In this document: positions 8,276 through 17,187 of the stretch, piece after piece
How the letters are laid out: each line of letters starts with the position of its first letter
Numbering within the stretch: the stretch's first letter is position 1
Source of the DNA: Shimia gijangensis
Lineage (GTDB): Bacteria; Pseudomonadota; Alphaproteobacteria; Rhodobacterales; Rhodobacteraceae
Assembly (NCBI RefSeq): GCF_900142085.1
Contig: NZ_FQZQ01000011.1
Location: 62,001 to 126,000, forward strand
Direction of reading: 5' to 3'
DNA length: 64,000 nt
The notes under the pieces: generated by a model
What the model was told of the DNA's origin: nothing
Database searches by the model: none
The model's input: only the letters and a program-made list of their open reading frames with translations
Position numbers and translations under genes: made by a program

Positions 8276-9558
8276 TCACTCAGCGCCGAAAGTGGTGTGT
8301 TTTGTAACTGTGCCAGAGCCGTTTCTATGGCGTCGGCATGGCTTTTGCCTAGTACCGGATCAGCCAGCGAGTGGAATTTTTCACGAAACTCGGCCTCGGT
8401 TGGAGGGGCGTTATGATCCCAGCGCGGTTCAGTCCAGTCGCCATCATGGCGCGTTCCGTCCTTTAAGACCAAAGTTACACGGGCAGGGCGCTGAGCCGGG
8501 AAATTGTCATTGGCATGATCCGACTCGCGCATGTCCACGGCGTCAGACAGGCGCAACACTTCAGGATCGTGCAAAGCATCACCAACCAGATGTCTCGGCT
8601 GAACATCGCCATGCACCAGCGCCACAGCAACCGGGAATGACGTGGAATACTGCGCCGCATCACCCTCTTGCGGACGTTTCATCGCCAGCCGCACGGATTC
8701 GTGGAATGTGTGCACTTCGATTGTGGCAATCTGTTCGTGTGGGATGTTATGGGCGCGTTGCAATGCCAGCGCGCCTTCAATCGGAGCCTGCGCCCAGCGA
8801 CACACAGGGTAAGGTTTGAAATACTGTTCAAGAGTAAACCACCGGCTGCCTAACCCGTCCCAGTATTCGGCCGCGTTTTCCACCGTAATGGCCGGGGCAC
8901 CGGTGAACCCTTTTTGCGCCAGTTTGACCGCTGACGTGCCGCACATCGCGCCCCATCCAGCCCCGTCTTTCAGCATAGATGGGTAATCTATGACCCGCAT
9001 CATCTGGCTACGCGGCCCGTGATATTCTGCAATGCCAAGGGCATGGCGCGTGGTCTCAGGATCCAGCCCCATAATCCGAGACCCCGCCGCGGCGGCGGTC
9101 ACAGCGCCCCAGCTGCCCGAGGTGTGGTAATCTGGAACCGTGCCGTGCTGGGCCACGCTGGCACGCGCGCCAAATTCATAACCCATAACAATGGCTTCCA
9201 GAAAGGCCTGTCCGCTGATTCCGGCACTATGTCCAAGCATCAGAGCGGCGGGAAACAACGGAGCGCCGATGTGACCCTTGGCGGGATTAAAGCCATCGTG
9301 CCCATCAATGGAATCAATAGTGATCCCGGCGGCCATTGCGCCCCCGGTTGCACTGGAAGTGCGCCCGTCAAACAACATCGGTAAAGTCCCACCAAACTCC
9401 TCATGTGCGAGGTCACGTGTCATCATGGATGGTGGGGTTTGTGACCCGGCTGCGGCCACGCCGATCAAATCAAGGACATTCAATTCGGCCTGTTTCTTAA
9501 CGGCGTCAGGCAGGTTTTGCCATTTCATTATGTGAATGAAGCTAAGTGCGTCGGTCAT
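8248..9558 (-). CDS. MmgE/PrpD family protein
   Basis: This 436-residue protein belongs to the MmgE/PrpD family, which includes 2-methylcitrate dehydratase, cis-aconitate decarboxylase and many uncharacterised members. Family features are the N-terminal helix ending in LNVLDLIGVAAAG, the GHDGFNPAKGHIGAPLFPAA block, and SMLKDGAGWGAMCGTSAVKLAQKGFTG (17-20 residue motif region), then WFTLEQYFKPYPVCRWAQAP. I chose the start MTDALSFIHIMKWQ; an upstream in-frame start adds an unconserved leader. No prpC or prpB lies nearby, so a methylcitrate-cycle role is not supported here. The 3' end overlaps gph. Confidence 0.83.
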   Translation of the reverse strand: MTDALSFIHIMKWQNLPDAVKKQAELNVLDLIGVAAAGSQTPPSMMTRDLAHEEFGGTLPMLFDGRTSSATGGAMAAGITIDSIDGHDGFNPAKGHIGAPLFPAALMLGHSAGISGQAFLEAIVMGYEFGARASVAQHGTVPDYHTSGSWGAVTAAAAGSRIMGLDPETTRHALGIAEYHGPRSQMMRVIDYPSMLKDGAGWGAMCGTSAVKLAQKGFTGAPAITVENAAEYWDGLGSRWFTLEQYFKPYPVCRWAQAPIEGALALQRAHNIPHEQIATIEVHTFHESVRLAMKRPQEGDAAQYSTSFPVAVALVHGDVQPRHLVGDALHDPEVLRLSDAVDMRESDHANDNFPAQRPARVTLVLKDGTRHDGDWTEPRWDHNAPPTEAEFREKFHSLADPVLGKSHADAIETALAQLQNTPLSALSDQLLRPIRS

Positions 9559-9708
9559 GGCTGGGCTCCTTTGAGAACAGCCTAGCGGGTGGGTGGGGGC
9601 TAAAAGGTCTGTTCGCGACATTTTTGAGTGGTTTTTGGGGGTGTTTTGGCCGGATCACGGTCGTTTTGGGCGTTGACCAATCCGCGTCTGCACACGAAGC
9701 TGCGCGGT

Positions 9709-10902
9709 ATGACAGAGATATTCACAGGCAATTTCACCCAGCAGGAAGCGATCCCCGACGAAGGGATCAAGGCGGCGCTGGAGGTTTTAAAGAGCGGGCG
9801 ATTGCATCGCTATAACGTGGCAGAAGGTGACGCCGGAGAGACTGCGTTGCTGGAACAGGAATTCGCCGCGCAAATGGGAGCCAAATACTGTCTGGCGGTG
9901 GCCTCTGGTGGGTATGCGCTGGCCACGTCATTGCGCGCCTTGGGGGTCAAGCCCGGCGATAAGGTTCTGACCAATGCCTTTACGTTGGCGCCGGTGCCTG
10001 GTGCCATCGCCAGTGTAGGTGCCGTGCCGGTGTTTGTTGGGGTGACCGAGGGCCTTGTGATTGACCTTGCGGACCTAACGGCCAAGGCGGGTCAGGCCGA
10101 TGTTTTGATGTTGAGCCATATGCGTGGACACCTGTGCGACATGGACCGGTTGATGGAGATTTGCGATGCCAACAACATCCGTGTGGTTGAGGATTGCGCC
10201 CACACGATGGGGGCCAGCTGGCGGGGAACTCTGTCCGGTCGACATGGTGTAATGGCCTGTTATTCCACGCAAACTTACAAACATGTCAACTCAGGCGAGG
10301 GTGGATTGCTGATCTCGGATGACGATGTTTTGATGGCACGTGCCATCATGCTGTCCGGGTCGTACATGTTATATGAGCGCCATTTGGCGCGGCCTCCGGT
10401 CGAGGTTTTTGAGGCTGTGAAATATGTCACGCCCAATATTTCGGGGCGCATGGATCATCTGCGCGCAGCAATTCTGCGCCCACAATTGCGAGACCTTGAT
10501 ACGCAATGCGCCCGGTGGAATGCGTTATACCGCGAAACGGAAAAGGGCCTGCGCGAGACGCCGGGTTTGACCGTGGTCGAGCGCCCCGAACAAGAGGTTT
10601 ATGTCGGCTCGTCGATACAGTTTTTGCTGCTCGACTGGCATGAAAAAAAAGTCAACGAGGTGCTGCGCAGATGTGCGGCGCGCGGAGTTGAACTTAAGTG
10701 GTTTGGTGGCGCAGAACCGGCGGGTTTTACATCCCGCTATGACTCGTGGCGCTATGCCCCGTCCGAACGGATGCCAGAGAGCGATCGGGTGTTGAAAGGC
10801 ATTGTGGACATGCGGTTGCCTTTGACCTTTAGCGTGAAAGATTGCGCAACGATTGCGCGGATCATCCGGGCCGAGGTGAGCGCGGTCTGGCAGGCCACCT
10901 AA
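9709..10902 (+). CDS. DegT/DnrJ/EryC1/StrS-family PLP aminotransferase
   Basis: This 397-residue fold-type I PLP protein belongs to the sugar-nucleotide aminotransferase family. The internal-aldimine lysine is K191 in YSTQTYKHVNSGEGGLL. VEDCAHTMGASWRG carries the conserved PLP-ring Asp region, and LAVASGGYALATSLRALGV the phosphate-binding loop. I chose the ATG at 9709 (MTEIFTGNFTQQE); earlier in-frame codons add only non-family sequence. Members usually make amino sugars for polysaccharides, but no sugar-nucleotide genes are adjacent, so the substrate is unknown. It is followed by a 260-base leader upstream of ivd. Confidence 0.82.
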   Translation: MTEIFTGNFTQQEAIPDEGIKAALEVLKSGRLHRYNVAEGDAGETALLEQEFAAQMGAKYCLAVASGGYALATSLRALGVKPGDKVLTNAFTLAPVPGAIASVGAVPVFVGVTEGLVIDLADLTAKAGQADVLMLSHMRGHLCDMDRLMEICDANNIRVVEDCAHTMGASWRGTLSGRHGVMACYSTQTYKHVNSGEGGLLISDDDVLMARAIMLSGSYMLYERHLARPPVEVFEAVKYVTPNISGRMDHLRAAILRPQLRDLDTQCARWNALYRETEKGLRETPGLTVVERPEQEVYVGSSIQFLLLDWHEKKVNEVLRRCAARGVELKWFGGAEPAGFTSRYDSWRYAPSERMPESDRVLKGIVDMRLPLTFSVKDCATIARIIRAEVSAVWQAT

Positions 10903-10915
10903 AAGGCTGTTTTGC

Positions 10916-11027
10916 CCGTTTTGTACAAAACTATTGGGCCAAATATCCGTTTTGTACAATTTGCGGAGCCGAGTTTGCGCAAAGGTTTTGCTCAAAATTT
11001 CGTCGGATGCATAGCTTTTTGCAAAAC
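10916..11027. promoter_or_regulatory. Cluster of five TTTTG/CAAAA palindromes upstream of ivd
   Basis: Five related dyads lie within about 110 bases: GTTTTGTACAAAAC (10918-10931, perfect), a second TTGTACAA in a direct repeat CCGTTTTGTACAA (10916 and 10947, 31 bases apart), TTTGCGCAAA (10974-10983, perfect), TTTTGCTCAAAA (10986-10997) and TTTTGCAAAA (11017-11026, perfect). The half-site TTTTG resembles the TTTGCAAA boxes described for RamB/ScfR-type acyl-CoA-responsive regulators in Rhodobacter. The region follows the DegT-family gene and precedes the leucine-catabolic genes. A regulatory role is inferred. Confidence 0.5.
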
Positions 11028-11128
11028 ATACAGGACTCGCCGAGACCCTGATTCACAGGAGAGCCCTTCGTAAAAATACGGGGGGTGGTGAAATTTCTTG
11101 ATCGGCGGGATGCTTTCCCCTAGTTATA

Positions 11129-11142
11129 TGAACAAGCGTTCA
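11129..11142. promoter_or_regulatory. Inverted repeat TGAAC-AAGC-GTTCA just upstream of ivd
   Basis: A 5-bp perfect dyad with a 4-base spacer lies 20 bases before the ivd start codon. Position and symmetry fit an operator that could block transcription or sit near the transcription start. TetR-type regulators of acyl-CoA catabolism bind dyads of this general size, but no regulator gene is adjacent and the assignment is inference. Confidence 0.4.
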
Positions 11143-11162
11143 ATAACGGGAGTGATCTGACA

Positions 11163-12326
11163 ATGTTCATGCACACGATGGAATTTGATCTAGGCGAAGA
11201 CGTCAATGCGATGCGCGAGATGGTGCACCGCTTTGCCCAAGAGCGGATCAAACCTATTGCCGCTGAGGTGGATCAGAAAAACGAATTTCCAAATGAGCTG
11301 TGGAAAGAGTTTGGTGATCTGGGCCTGCTGGGCATCACAACCCCGGAAGAATATGGCGGGGCAGGGATGTCATACCTCGCACATGTGATCGCGGTGGAAG
11401 AGATCGCGCGAGCCAGTGCATCGGTGTCGCTGTCTTATGGCGCACATTCGAACCTGTGTGTGAACCAGATCAAATTGAACGGCAGCGAAGAGCAAAAGCA
11501 AAAGTATCTGCCCGGTCTGATCTCGGGCGAGCATGTGGGGGCGCTGGCGATGTCAGAGCCGTCTGCCGGGTCCGATGTTGTGTCGATGAAGCTGCGCGCC
11601 GAAAAACGTAACGATCGCTTTATCCTGAATGGCAACAAATATTGGATCACCAATGGTCCGGACGCTGACACTCTTGTCGTCTATGCCAAGACCGATCCGG
11701 ACGCGGGCGCCAAAGGCATTACGGCCTTTATCGTAGAGAAATCGATGAAGGGGTTCAGCACAAGCCCGCATTTCGACAAGCTGGGCATGCGTGGGTCAAA
11801 CACGGCAGAGCTGATCTTTGATGATTGCGAAGTGCCGTTTGAAAATATCCTTGGAGAAGAAGGACGCGGCGTGGCCGTGTTGATGTCGGGTCTGGACTAT
11901 GAACGTGTGGTTTTGGCGGGCATTGGCACTGGCATCATGGCGGCCTGTCTGGACGAGGTCATGCCCTATATGGTTGAGCGCAAGCAATTTGGTCAGCCGA
12001 TCGGGAACTTCCAGCTGATGCAGGGCAAGATTGCCGATATGTACACAGCAATGAACTCGGCGCGAGCCTATGTTTATGAATGTGCCAAAGCCTGTGACGC
12101 GGGCCGGATCACCCGCCAAGATGCGGCAGCGTGCTGTCTCTATGCCTCGGAAGTGGCAATGACGCAGGCGCATCAGGCGGTGCAGGCGCTGGGTGGCGCG
12201 GGGTATCTGAGCGACAACCCTGTGGGCCGGATTTTCCGCGATGCCAAGTTGATGGAGATCGGTGCGGGAACGTCCGAAATTCGCCGCATGCTGATTGGCC
12301 GCGAACTGATGACGGCGCAGTCGTGA
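11163..12326 (+). CDS. ivd: Isovaleryl-CoA dehydrogenase
   Basis: This FAD flavoprotein (387 aa) oxidises isovaleryl-CoA to 3-methylcrotonyl-CoA in leucine degradation and passes electrons to ETF. It has acyl-CoA dehydrogenase signatures [14 protein letters not shown] and [22 protein letters not shown]. The catalytic glutamate is at E247 in [11 protein letters not shown], the helix-G position used by isovaleryl-CoA (and long-chain) dehydrogenases rather than the C-terminal position of short- and medium-chain enzymes, which supports the substrate call. mccB, mccA, hmgL and the hydratase gene downstream confirm the pathway. Met1, Met3 and Met6 are all possible starts. Its stop overlaps the next gene. 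Confidence 0.93.
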   Translation: MFMHTMEFDLGEDVNAMREMVHRFAQERIKPIAAEVDQKNEFPNELWKEFGDLGLLGITTPEEYGGAGMSYLAHVIAVEEIARASASVSLSYGAHSNLCVNQIKLNGSEEQKQKYLPGLISGEHVGALAMSEPSAGSDVVSMKLRAEKRNDRFILNGNKYWITNGPDADTLVVYAKTDPDAGAKGITAFIVEKSMKGFSTSPHFDKLGMRGSNTAELIFDDCEVPFENILGEEGRGVAVLMSGLDYERVVLAGIGTGIMAACLDEVMPYMVERKQFGQPIGNFQLMQGKIADMYTAMNSARAYVYECAKACDAGRITRQDAAACCLYASEVAMTQAHQAVQALGGAGYLSDNPVGRIFRDAKLMEIGAGTSEIRRMLIGRELMTAQS

Positions 12327-12880
12327 GCGCGATGCGGGCAAGTGCTGCTTGCGGTATCACAAAGGGACCGGCGGTGATGCTTGGCGCAAGTGCGCTCTGT
12401 CTGGGAGCGGTGATTTGCACAACTGCCAGCGCACAAGAGCTGCAGTTTTCTCCGTACGGAACAGAGCACTGCATTGAAGAACAGCGCCACATTGGCGATC
12501 CAATGGATTGCGTGGGCGAATCTGCCAACATCTGCATGAACGAGTCAGAAGGCGGGTTTTCAACAGTTGGTATGGGCGGCTGCTATGACAAAGAGTTGCA
12601 GTACTGGGATGGGCGCCTGAACGCGGCTTACAAGCGCGTGCGCAGGGATGCCAAAGAGATTGACGCCGAGATGAAAGAGCTTGGGTCTGCGGCCCCGTCT
12701 CAGGCCGAAGCGTTGTTGGCAATGCAACGGGCGTGGATCGTCTTTCGCGACGCAAAATGTGACTTCGAACGCGCGCAATGGGGGGGAGGCACGGGAGGCG
12801 GTCCGGCGACTGTGTCCTGCCACATGGTCCTGACCGCCGAACAAGCGCTCTTCTTAGAAGAAACCGGTCTCGAACACTAA
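12323..12880 (+). CDS. Secreted LprI-like (DUF1311) protein
   Basis: This protein of about 185 residues has an N-terminal signal peptide (hydrophobic core [20 protein letters not shown], cleavage expected before QELQF). The mature protein has six cysteines and a DUF1311/LprI-type domain: [39 protein letters not shown] and [16 protein letters not shown]. LprI is a lysozyme inhibitor in mycobacteria; most DUF1311 proteins have no known role. The GTG start gives a GTGA overlap with ivd; an ATG at 12332 is the alternative. A periplasmic protein inside a cytoplasmic leucine-degradation operon is unexpected. Confidence 0.78.
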   Translation: MSAMRASAACGITKGPAVMLGASALCLGAVICTTASAQELQFSPYGTEHCIEEQRHIGDPMDCVGESANICMNESEGGFSTVGMGGCYDKELQYWDGRLNAAYKRVRRDAKEIDAEMKELGSAAPSQAEALLAMQRAWIVFRDAKCDFERAQWGGGTGGGPATVSCHMVLTAEQALFLEETGLEH

Positions 12881-12898
12881 CTTTACAAGGCTGAAATC

Positions 12899-14506
12899 AT
12901 GTCGAAACTTATTTCAAAGGCCCTCACAACCTCGGACGACTTTATGGCCAATCGCGCCGCGCATCTTGAGGCGTTGGGCATTGTCTCTGAAGTGGCGGCA
13001 ATCGCGGCCCAGGGCGGGGGAGTGCGGTCGCGTGATCGTCACGTCAGCCGCGGCAAGATGTTGCCGCGCGAACGGGTGGCCAATTTGCTGGATCCGGGGT
13101 CGCCGTTTTTGGAAATTGGCGCCACGGCGGCGCATGACATGTACGGTGGGGCGGCCCCTTGTGCGGGGGTGATTGCCGGGATCGGTCATGTGATGGGCCA
13201 GGAGGTTATGGTGGTGTGCAATGATGCCACCGTGAAGGGCGGCACCTATTATCCGATGTCGGTCAAGAAACACTTGCGGGCGCAGGAAATTGCCGAGCAA
13301 TGCCAGTTGCCTTGTATCTATTTGGTGGATTCGGGCGGGGCCAACCTGCCGCAGCAGGATGAGGTCTTTCCGGACCGCGAGCATTTCGGGCGGATTTTCT
13401 ACAATCAGGCCAATATGTCGGCCAAGGGCATTCCGCAGATTGCGGTGGTGATGGGGTCCTGCACTGCAGGTGGTGCCTATGTGCCCGCGATGTCGGATGT
13501 GACCATTATTGTCAAAGAACAGGGCACGATCTTTTTGGCGGGCCCGCCCTTGGTGAAAGCCGCGACAGGTGAGGTCGTGAGTGCCGAGGATCTGGGCGGC
13601 GGGGACGTACACACGCGTTTGTCCGGCGTGGCGGATTATCTGGCCGAGGATGACGCGCATGCGTTGGCGCTGGCGCGTCGCGCGGTCGAACATCTCAACC
13701 GGGGCAAGCCGCAGACCGTGCAATGGCAGGCGTCAGAAGAACCTGCCTATGACCCGGAAGAAATCCTGGGCGTGGTGCCGGGGGGCTTGCGCACGCCGTA
13801 TGATATCCGCGAGGTGATTGCCCGCGTGGTCGATGGCAGCCGCTTTGATGAATTTAAGCCGCGATATGGCGAGACTTTGGTGACCGGCTTTGCGCATGTC
13901 AAAGGGTGCCCTATCGGGATCGTGGCCAACAATGGCGTGCTGTATTCCGAGAGTGCCCAGAAGGGGGCGCATTTCATTGAACTCTGCTCGCAGCGCGGCA
14001 TTCCGTTGGTGTTCTTGCAGAACATCACCGGCTTTATGGTCGGGCAGAAGTATGAGGCTGAGGGCATCGCGCGCCACGGCGCCAAGATGGTGACGGCTGT
14101 GGCCACCACCAAAGTGCCAAAGATCACCATGGTGGTTGGTGGCTCTTTTGGGGCGGGCAACTATGGCATGGCAGGGCGCGCCTATAGCCCTCGGTTCCTG
14201 TGGAGCTGGCCGAACAGCCGGATTTCGGTGATGGGCGGCGAACAGGCCGCCGGCGTTCTGGCCACCGTGAAACGCGACGCGATTGAGCGGCAGGGTGGCG
14301 AATGGTCAGCAGAGGAAGAGGCCGCGTTTAAACAGCCAACGCTGGATATGTTCGAAGAGCAAAGCCATCCGCTTTATGCGTCTGCACGGCTTTGGGATGA
14401 CGGCATCGTCGACCCGCGCAAGACCCGCGATGTGCTGGCCTTGTCGTTGAGCGCGTCGCTGTGCGCGCCGATTGAAGAAACGAAGTTTGGTGTGTTCCGG
14501 ATGTAA
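12899..14506 (+). CDS. mccB: 3-methylcrotonyl-CoA carboxylase, carboxyltransferase (beta) subunit
   Basis: This subunit (535 aa) transfers the carboxyl group from biotin to 3-methylcrotonyl-CoA, giving 3-methylglutaconyl-CoA. It has the two crotonase-like halves of the carboxyltransferase family: the N-terminal acyl-CoA half with [39 protein letters not shown] and [16 protein letters not shown], and the C-terminal biotin half with [30 protein letters not shown] and [12 protein letters not shown]. These features distinguish the MCC type from propionyl-CoA carboxylase. It lies between the secreted LprI-like gene and mccA. Also called liuB. Confidence 0.95.
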   Translation: MSKLISKALTTSDDFMANRAAHLEALGIVSEVAAIAAQGGGVRSRDRHVSRGKMLPRERVANLLDPGSPFLEIGATAAHDMYGGAAPCAGVIAGIGHVMGQEVMVVCNDATVKGGTYYPMSVKKHLRAQEIAEQCQLPCIYLVDSGGANLPQQDEVFPDREHFGRIFYNQANMSAKGIPQIAVVMGSCTAGGAYVPAMSDVTIIVKEQGTIFLAGPPLVKAATGEVVSAEDLGGGDVHTRLSGVADYLAEDDAHALALARRAVEHLNRGKPQTVQWQASEEPAYDPEEILGVVPGGLRTPYDIREVIARVVDGSRFDEFKPRYGETLVTGFAHVKGCPIGIVANNGVLYSESAQKGAHFIELCSQRGIPLVFLQNITGFMVGQKYEAEGIARHGAKMVTAVATTKVPKITMVVGGSFGAGNYGMAGRAYSPRFLWSWPNSRISVMGGEQAAGVLATVKRDAIERQGGEWSAEEEAAFKQPTLDMFEEQSHPLYASARLWDDGIVDPRKTRDVLALSLSASLCAPIEETKFGVFRM

Positions 14507-14509
14507 GGC

Positions 14510-14556
14510 GTGGGGGCCAGCCCCCACAACCCCGGAGTATTTTTGCCAAGATGAAG
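14510..14556 (+). repeat. Dispersed intergenic repeat, copy B
   Basis: A hairpin GTGGGGGC-CA-GCCCCCAC (14510-14527) is followed by AACCCCGGAGTATTTTTGCC and AAGATGAAG. The tail GAGTATTTTTG-CAAGATGAAGGAT is nearly identical to copy C at 36611, in an unrelated intergenic gap. The element lies between mccB and mccA and could act as a weak attenuator between the two subunit genes. Confidence 0.7.
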
Positions 14557-14578
14557 GATCAGGTCGGGAGGCCGTATG

Positions 14579-16531
14579 ATGTTCAATAAAATTCTGATAG
14601 CCAACCGTGGCGAGATTGCTTGCCGGGTGATGGAAACAGCGCGCGCTATGGGTGTGAAAACAGTTGCTGTTTACTCAGACGCAGATGCGTTGTCGAAACA
14701 TGTTGCGATGGCGGATGAGGCTGTGCATATCGGTGGGTCCACACCTGCCGAGAGTTATCTGAAGGGCGATGTAATTATTGCCACTGCCAAGGAGACTGGC
14801 GCGCAGGCGATTCATCCGGGCTATGGGTTTCTGTCGGAAAACCCCGATTTTGTTGAGGCGGTCGAGGCGGCAGGTCTGGTGTTTATTGGACCGTCTGCCA
14901 AAGCAATCCGGGCAATGGGTCTGAAAGACGCTGCCAAAGTGTTGATGGAAGAGGCCGGTGTGCCGGTTGTGCCGGGGTATCATGGGGCCAATCAGGATGC
15001 GGACTTCCTGAAAGTGCAGGCAGGCGAGATCGGCTATCCGGTTTTGATCAAGGCTGTTGCAGGCGGTGGTGGCAAGGGCATGCGTCTGGTCGAAGCGCCA
15101 GAAGAGTTTGCCGACGCGCTGGCCAGTGCGCAGGGCGAGGCGACCACAGCCTTTGGCAACCCGGACGTATTGATCGAGAAATACATCCAGCAGCCCCGAC
15201 ACATCGAAGTACAGGTCTTTGGCGACGGCACGCAGGCGGTGCATTTGTTTGAGCGCGATTGTTCGCTGCAGCGTCGCCATCAGAAAGTCATTGAAGAAGC
15301 GCCTGCTCCGGGCATGACGCTGGATGTGCGTCAAGCCATGGGCGACGCGGCTGTGCGCGCCGCCGAGGCTATCGGGTACAACGGCGCGGGCACGATTGAG
15401 TTTATTGTCGATGGTTCTAACGGGCTGCGCCCCGACGGGTTCTGGTTCATGGAAATGAACACGCGTCTACAGGTGGAACACCCGGTGACCGAAGCGATCA
15501 CCGGAGTCGATCTGGTGGCGTGGCAATTGCGTGTGGCTGCTGGCGAAAGCCTTCCAGCCCAGCAGGAAGAGTTGACGATTTACGGTCACAGCTTTGAAGT
15601 GCGGCTTTATGCCGAAGACGTGCCCAAGGGATTTTTACCGGCCACTGGCACCCTGTCGCATCTGCAGTTCCCGCAAGGAGCACGGTCAGACAGTGGCGTG
15701 CGGGCAGGCGACACGATCAGCCCGTTTTATGATCCGATGATTGCCAAGATTATCACGCATGGGCCAACGCGCGCCGTGGCTTTGTCGCGAATGCGCACGG
15801 CACTGGCCGAAACCCAAGTTGGCGGCACGGTCACCAACCTGGCCTTTCTTGGCGCACTTTGTGACCATGCAGGCTTTGCCAAGGGCGAGGTTGATACCGG
15901 GTTGATCGCGCGTGATCTGGAGGATTTGGTTCAGGCTCCGGTGCCGTCTGTTGCGCAGACAGCATGGGCTGGCATGGCCGCTTTGGGCCTGCACAAGGCG
16001 GCTGGAGCAGAAGAAGGGTTTTCGCTTTGGGCACCGTTGGAACGCAGTGTGGCTTTGCGGATTGGCGAAGACCTGCACCCCGTCAAAGTGATGATGCAGG
16101 GGGCCAACAGGGCTGAAGTCGTGGTTGATGGCACCTCGGTGGTGGCCGAGCGCATTGGCGGTGGCTGGCATGTGAGCGGAAAGCGTACAGCGCCGGTTTC
16201 TGTGGCAAACGAAACCGTGACCGTATTTGCGCATTATGGGATAGAATATGGGCGCGTCGATCCCTTGCAGGTTGAAGCGGATTCCGCCGCCGCCGGGAAT
16301 GTGATCGTTGCTCCAATGCCGGGTTTGGTGAAAGCAATTTTTGCCAAGTCCGGACAAGAGGTCAAAGAGGGCGACCGGCTGGCCATTCTTGAGGCCATGA
16401 AGATGGAGCATTCGCTGTTGGCGGCGCGCGATGGCGTGGTTGATCAGGTTCTGGCCCATGAGGGCGATCAGGTGCAGGATGGGGCTGTTTTGGTCGTATT
16501 GGTCGAAGAAGAAGAGGAAGACGCCGCATGA
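14579..16531 (+). CDS. mccA: 3-methylcrotonyl-CoA carboxylase, biotin-containing (alpha) subunit
   Basis: This 650-residue subunit combines biotin carboxylase and biotin carrier. The N-terminus MFNKILIANRGEIACRVMET starts the biotin carboxylase domain; GGGGKGMR is the ATP-grasp glycine loop, EKYIQQPRHIEVQVFGD and RDCSLQRRHQKVIEEAPAP are catalytic-domain motifs, and MEMNTRLQVEHPVTE contains metal-binding glutamates. The C-terminal domain has APMPGLVKAIFAKSG and the biotinylation site EAMKMEH (Lys about 608). I chose the second of two adjacent ATGs because GGGAGG lies seven bases before it. The gene overlaps the GST gene by four bases. Biotin attachment needs BirA, encoded at 36629. Also called liuD. 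Confidence 0.94.
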   Translation: MFNKILIANRGEIACRVMETARAMGVKTVAVYSDADALSKHVAMADEAVHIGGSTPAESYLKGDVIIATAKETGAQAIHPGYGFLSENPDFVEAVEAAGLVFIGPSAKAIRAMGLKDAAKVLMEEAGVPVVPGYHGANQDADFLKVQAGEIGYPVLIKAVAGGGGKGMRLVEAPEEFADALASAQGEATTAFGNPDVLIEKYIQQPRHIEVQVFGDGTQAVHLFERDCSLQRRHQKVIEEAPAPGMTLDVRQAMGDAAVRAAEAIGYNGAGTIEFIVDGSNGLRPDGFWFMEMNTRLQVEHPVTEAITGVDLVAWQLRVAAGESLPAQQEELTIYGHSFEVRLYAEDVPKGFLPATGTLSHLQFPQGARSDSGVRAGDTISPFYDPMIAKIITHGPTRAVALSRMRTALAETQVGGTVTNLAFLGALCDHAGFAKGEVDTGLIARDLEDLVQAPVPSVAQTAWAGMAALGLHKAAGAEEGFSLWAPLERSVALRIGEDLHPVKVMMQGANRAEVVVDGTSVVAERIGGGWHVSGKRTAPVSVANETVTVFAHYGIEYGRVDPLQVEADSAAAGNVIVAPMPGLVKAIFAKSGQEVKEGDRLAILEAMKMEHSLLAARDGVVDQVLAHEGDQVQDGAVLVVLVEEEEEDAA

Positions 16532-17187
16532 TCCGTCTTCATCATATTCCATTCTCACGGTCGTTCCGCATTTTGTGGTTGCTCGAAGAAATGGGGTTAA
16601 AGGCCGATTTGCGGCCCTATTCGATCACCGACGGATCGCTGCGGGCGGCAGAGTTCAAGGCGATTTCTCCGGTGGGCCGTGTGCCTGCTCTCGAGATTGA
16701 CGGGATCACCATCTACGAAAGCAGCGCTATCGTTGAATACCTGACCGAGACCCGCCCGGAACACGGGCTCGGGCGGTTGGCCGGGGACGCGGAGCGGGTG
16801 GCGTTTCTTGAATGGTTGGGATTTGCCGAAACGCAAGCCAGCATTCTGGCGTCGCTGAATATGCAACATTTGTTTATGGGCGACCCAACGCCGGCATCGC
16901 CGGTGGTGTTAAAGCTGGAGGCGGCCCGTTTGGGCGCGACATTGAAGGCGATGAACCATACGCTGACCGATCGCGATTGGCTTTTGGACAGCGGGTTTTC
17001 GGCGGCGGATACGATGATGGGGTTCAACCTGTTTTCGGCGCCGTATTACGTGCATATGGATCGCTTCCCGCATGTGCAGGCCTATGTCGAGCGGATCGAA
17101 CAGCGATCTGCTTACCAAGTGGCGCGTGCCTTGGACGGCATCCAGGAGTTTTACAAGAAAGAGTTCTACGAGGTTCCAGATGTCTGA
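16528..17187 (+). CDS. Glutathione S-transferase family protein
   Basis: This 219-residue protein has the GST fold. Residues 1-80 form the thioredoxin-like domain, with HIPFSRSFRILWLLEEMGL, the cis-Pro loop SPVGRVPALEIDG and the glutathione-binding YESSAIVEYL. The all-helical C-terminal domain contains WLLDSGFSAADTMMGFNL (the N-capping box region). It overlaps mccA by four bases (ATGA) and its stop lies within the hmgL start region (8-base overlap), so it is embedded in the leucine operon and probably translationally coupled on both sides. Substrate unknown; detoxification of a reactive unsaturated CoA intermediate is a guess. Confidence 0.88.
   Translation: MIRLHHIPFSRSFRILWLLEEMGLKADLRPYSITDGSLRAAEFKAISPVGRVPALEIDGITIYESSAIVEYLTETRPEHGLGRLAGDAERVAFLEWLGFAETQASILASLNMQHLFMGDPTPASPVVLKLEAARLGATLKAMNHTLTDRDWLLDSGFSAADTMMGFNLFSAPYYVHMDRFPHVQAYVERIEQRSAYQVARALDGIQEFYKKEFYEVPDV

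Noticed and set aside
10916-10959. The CCGTTTTGTACAA direct repeat as a CRISPR-like or mobile-element repeat.
   Set aside because: Only two copies with non-uniform surroundings and no cas genes or transposase; operator sites fit better.
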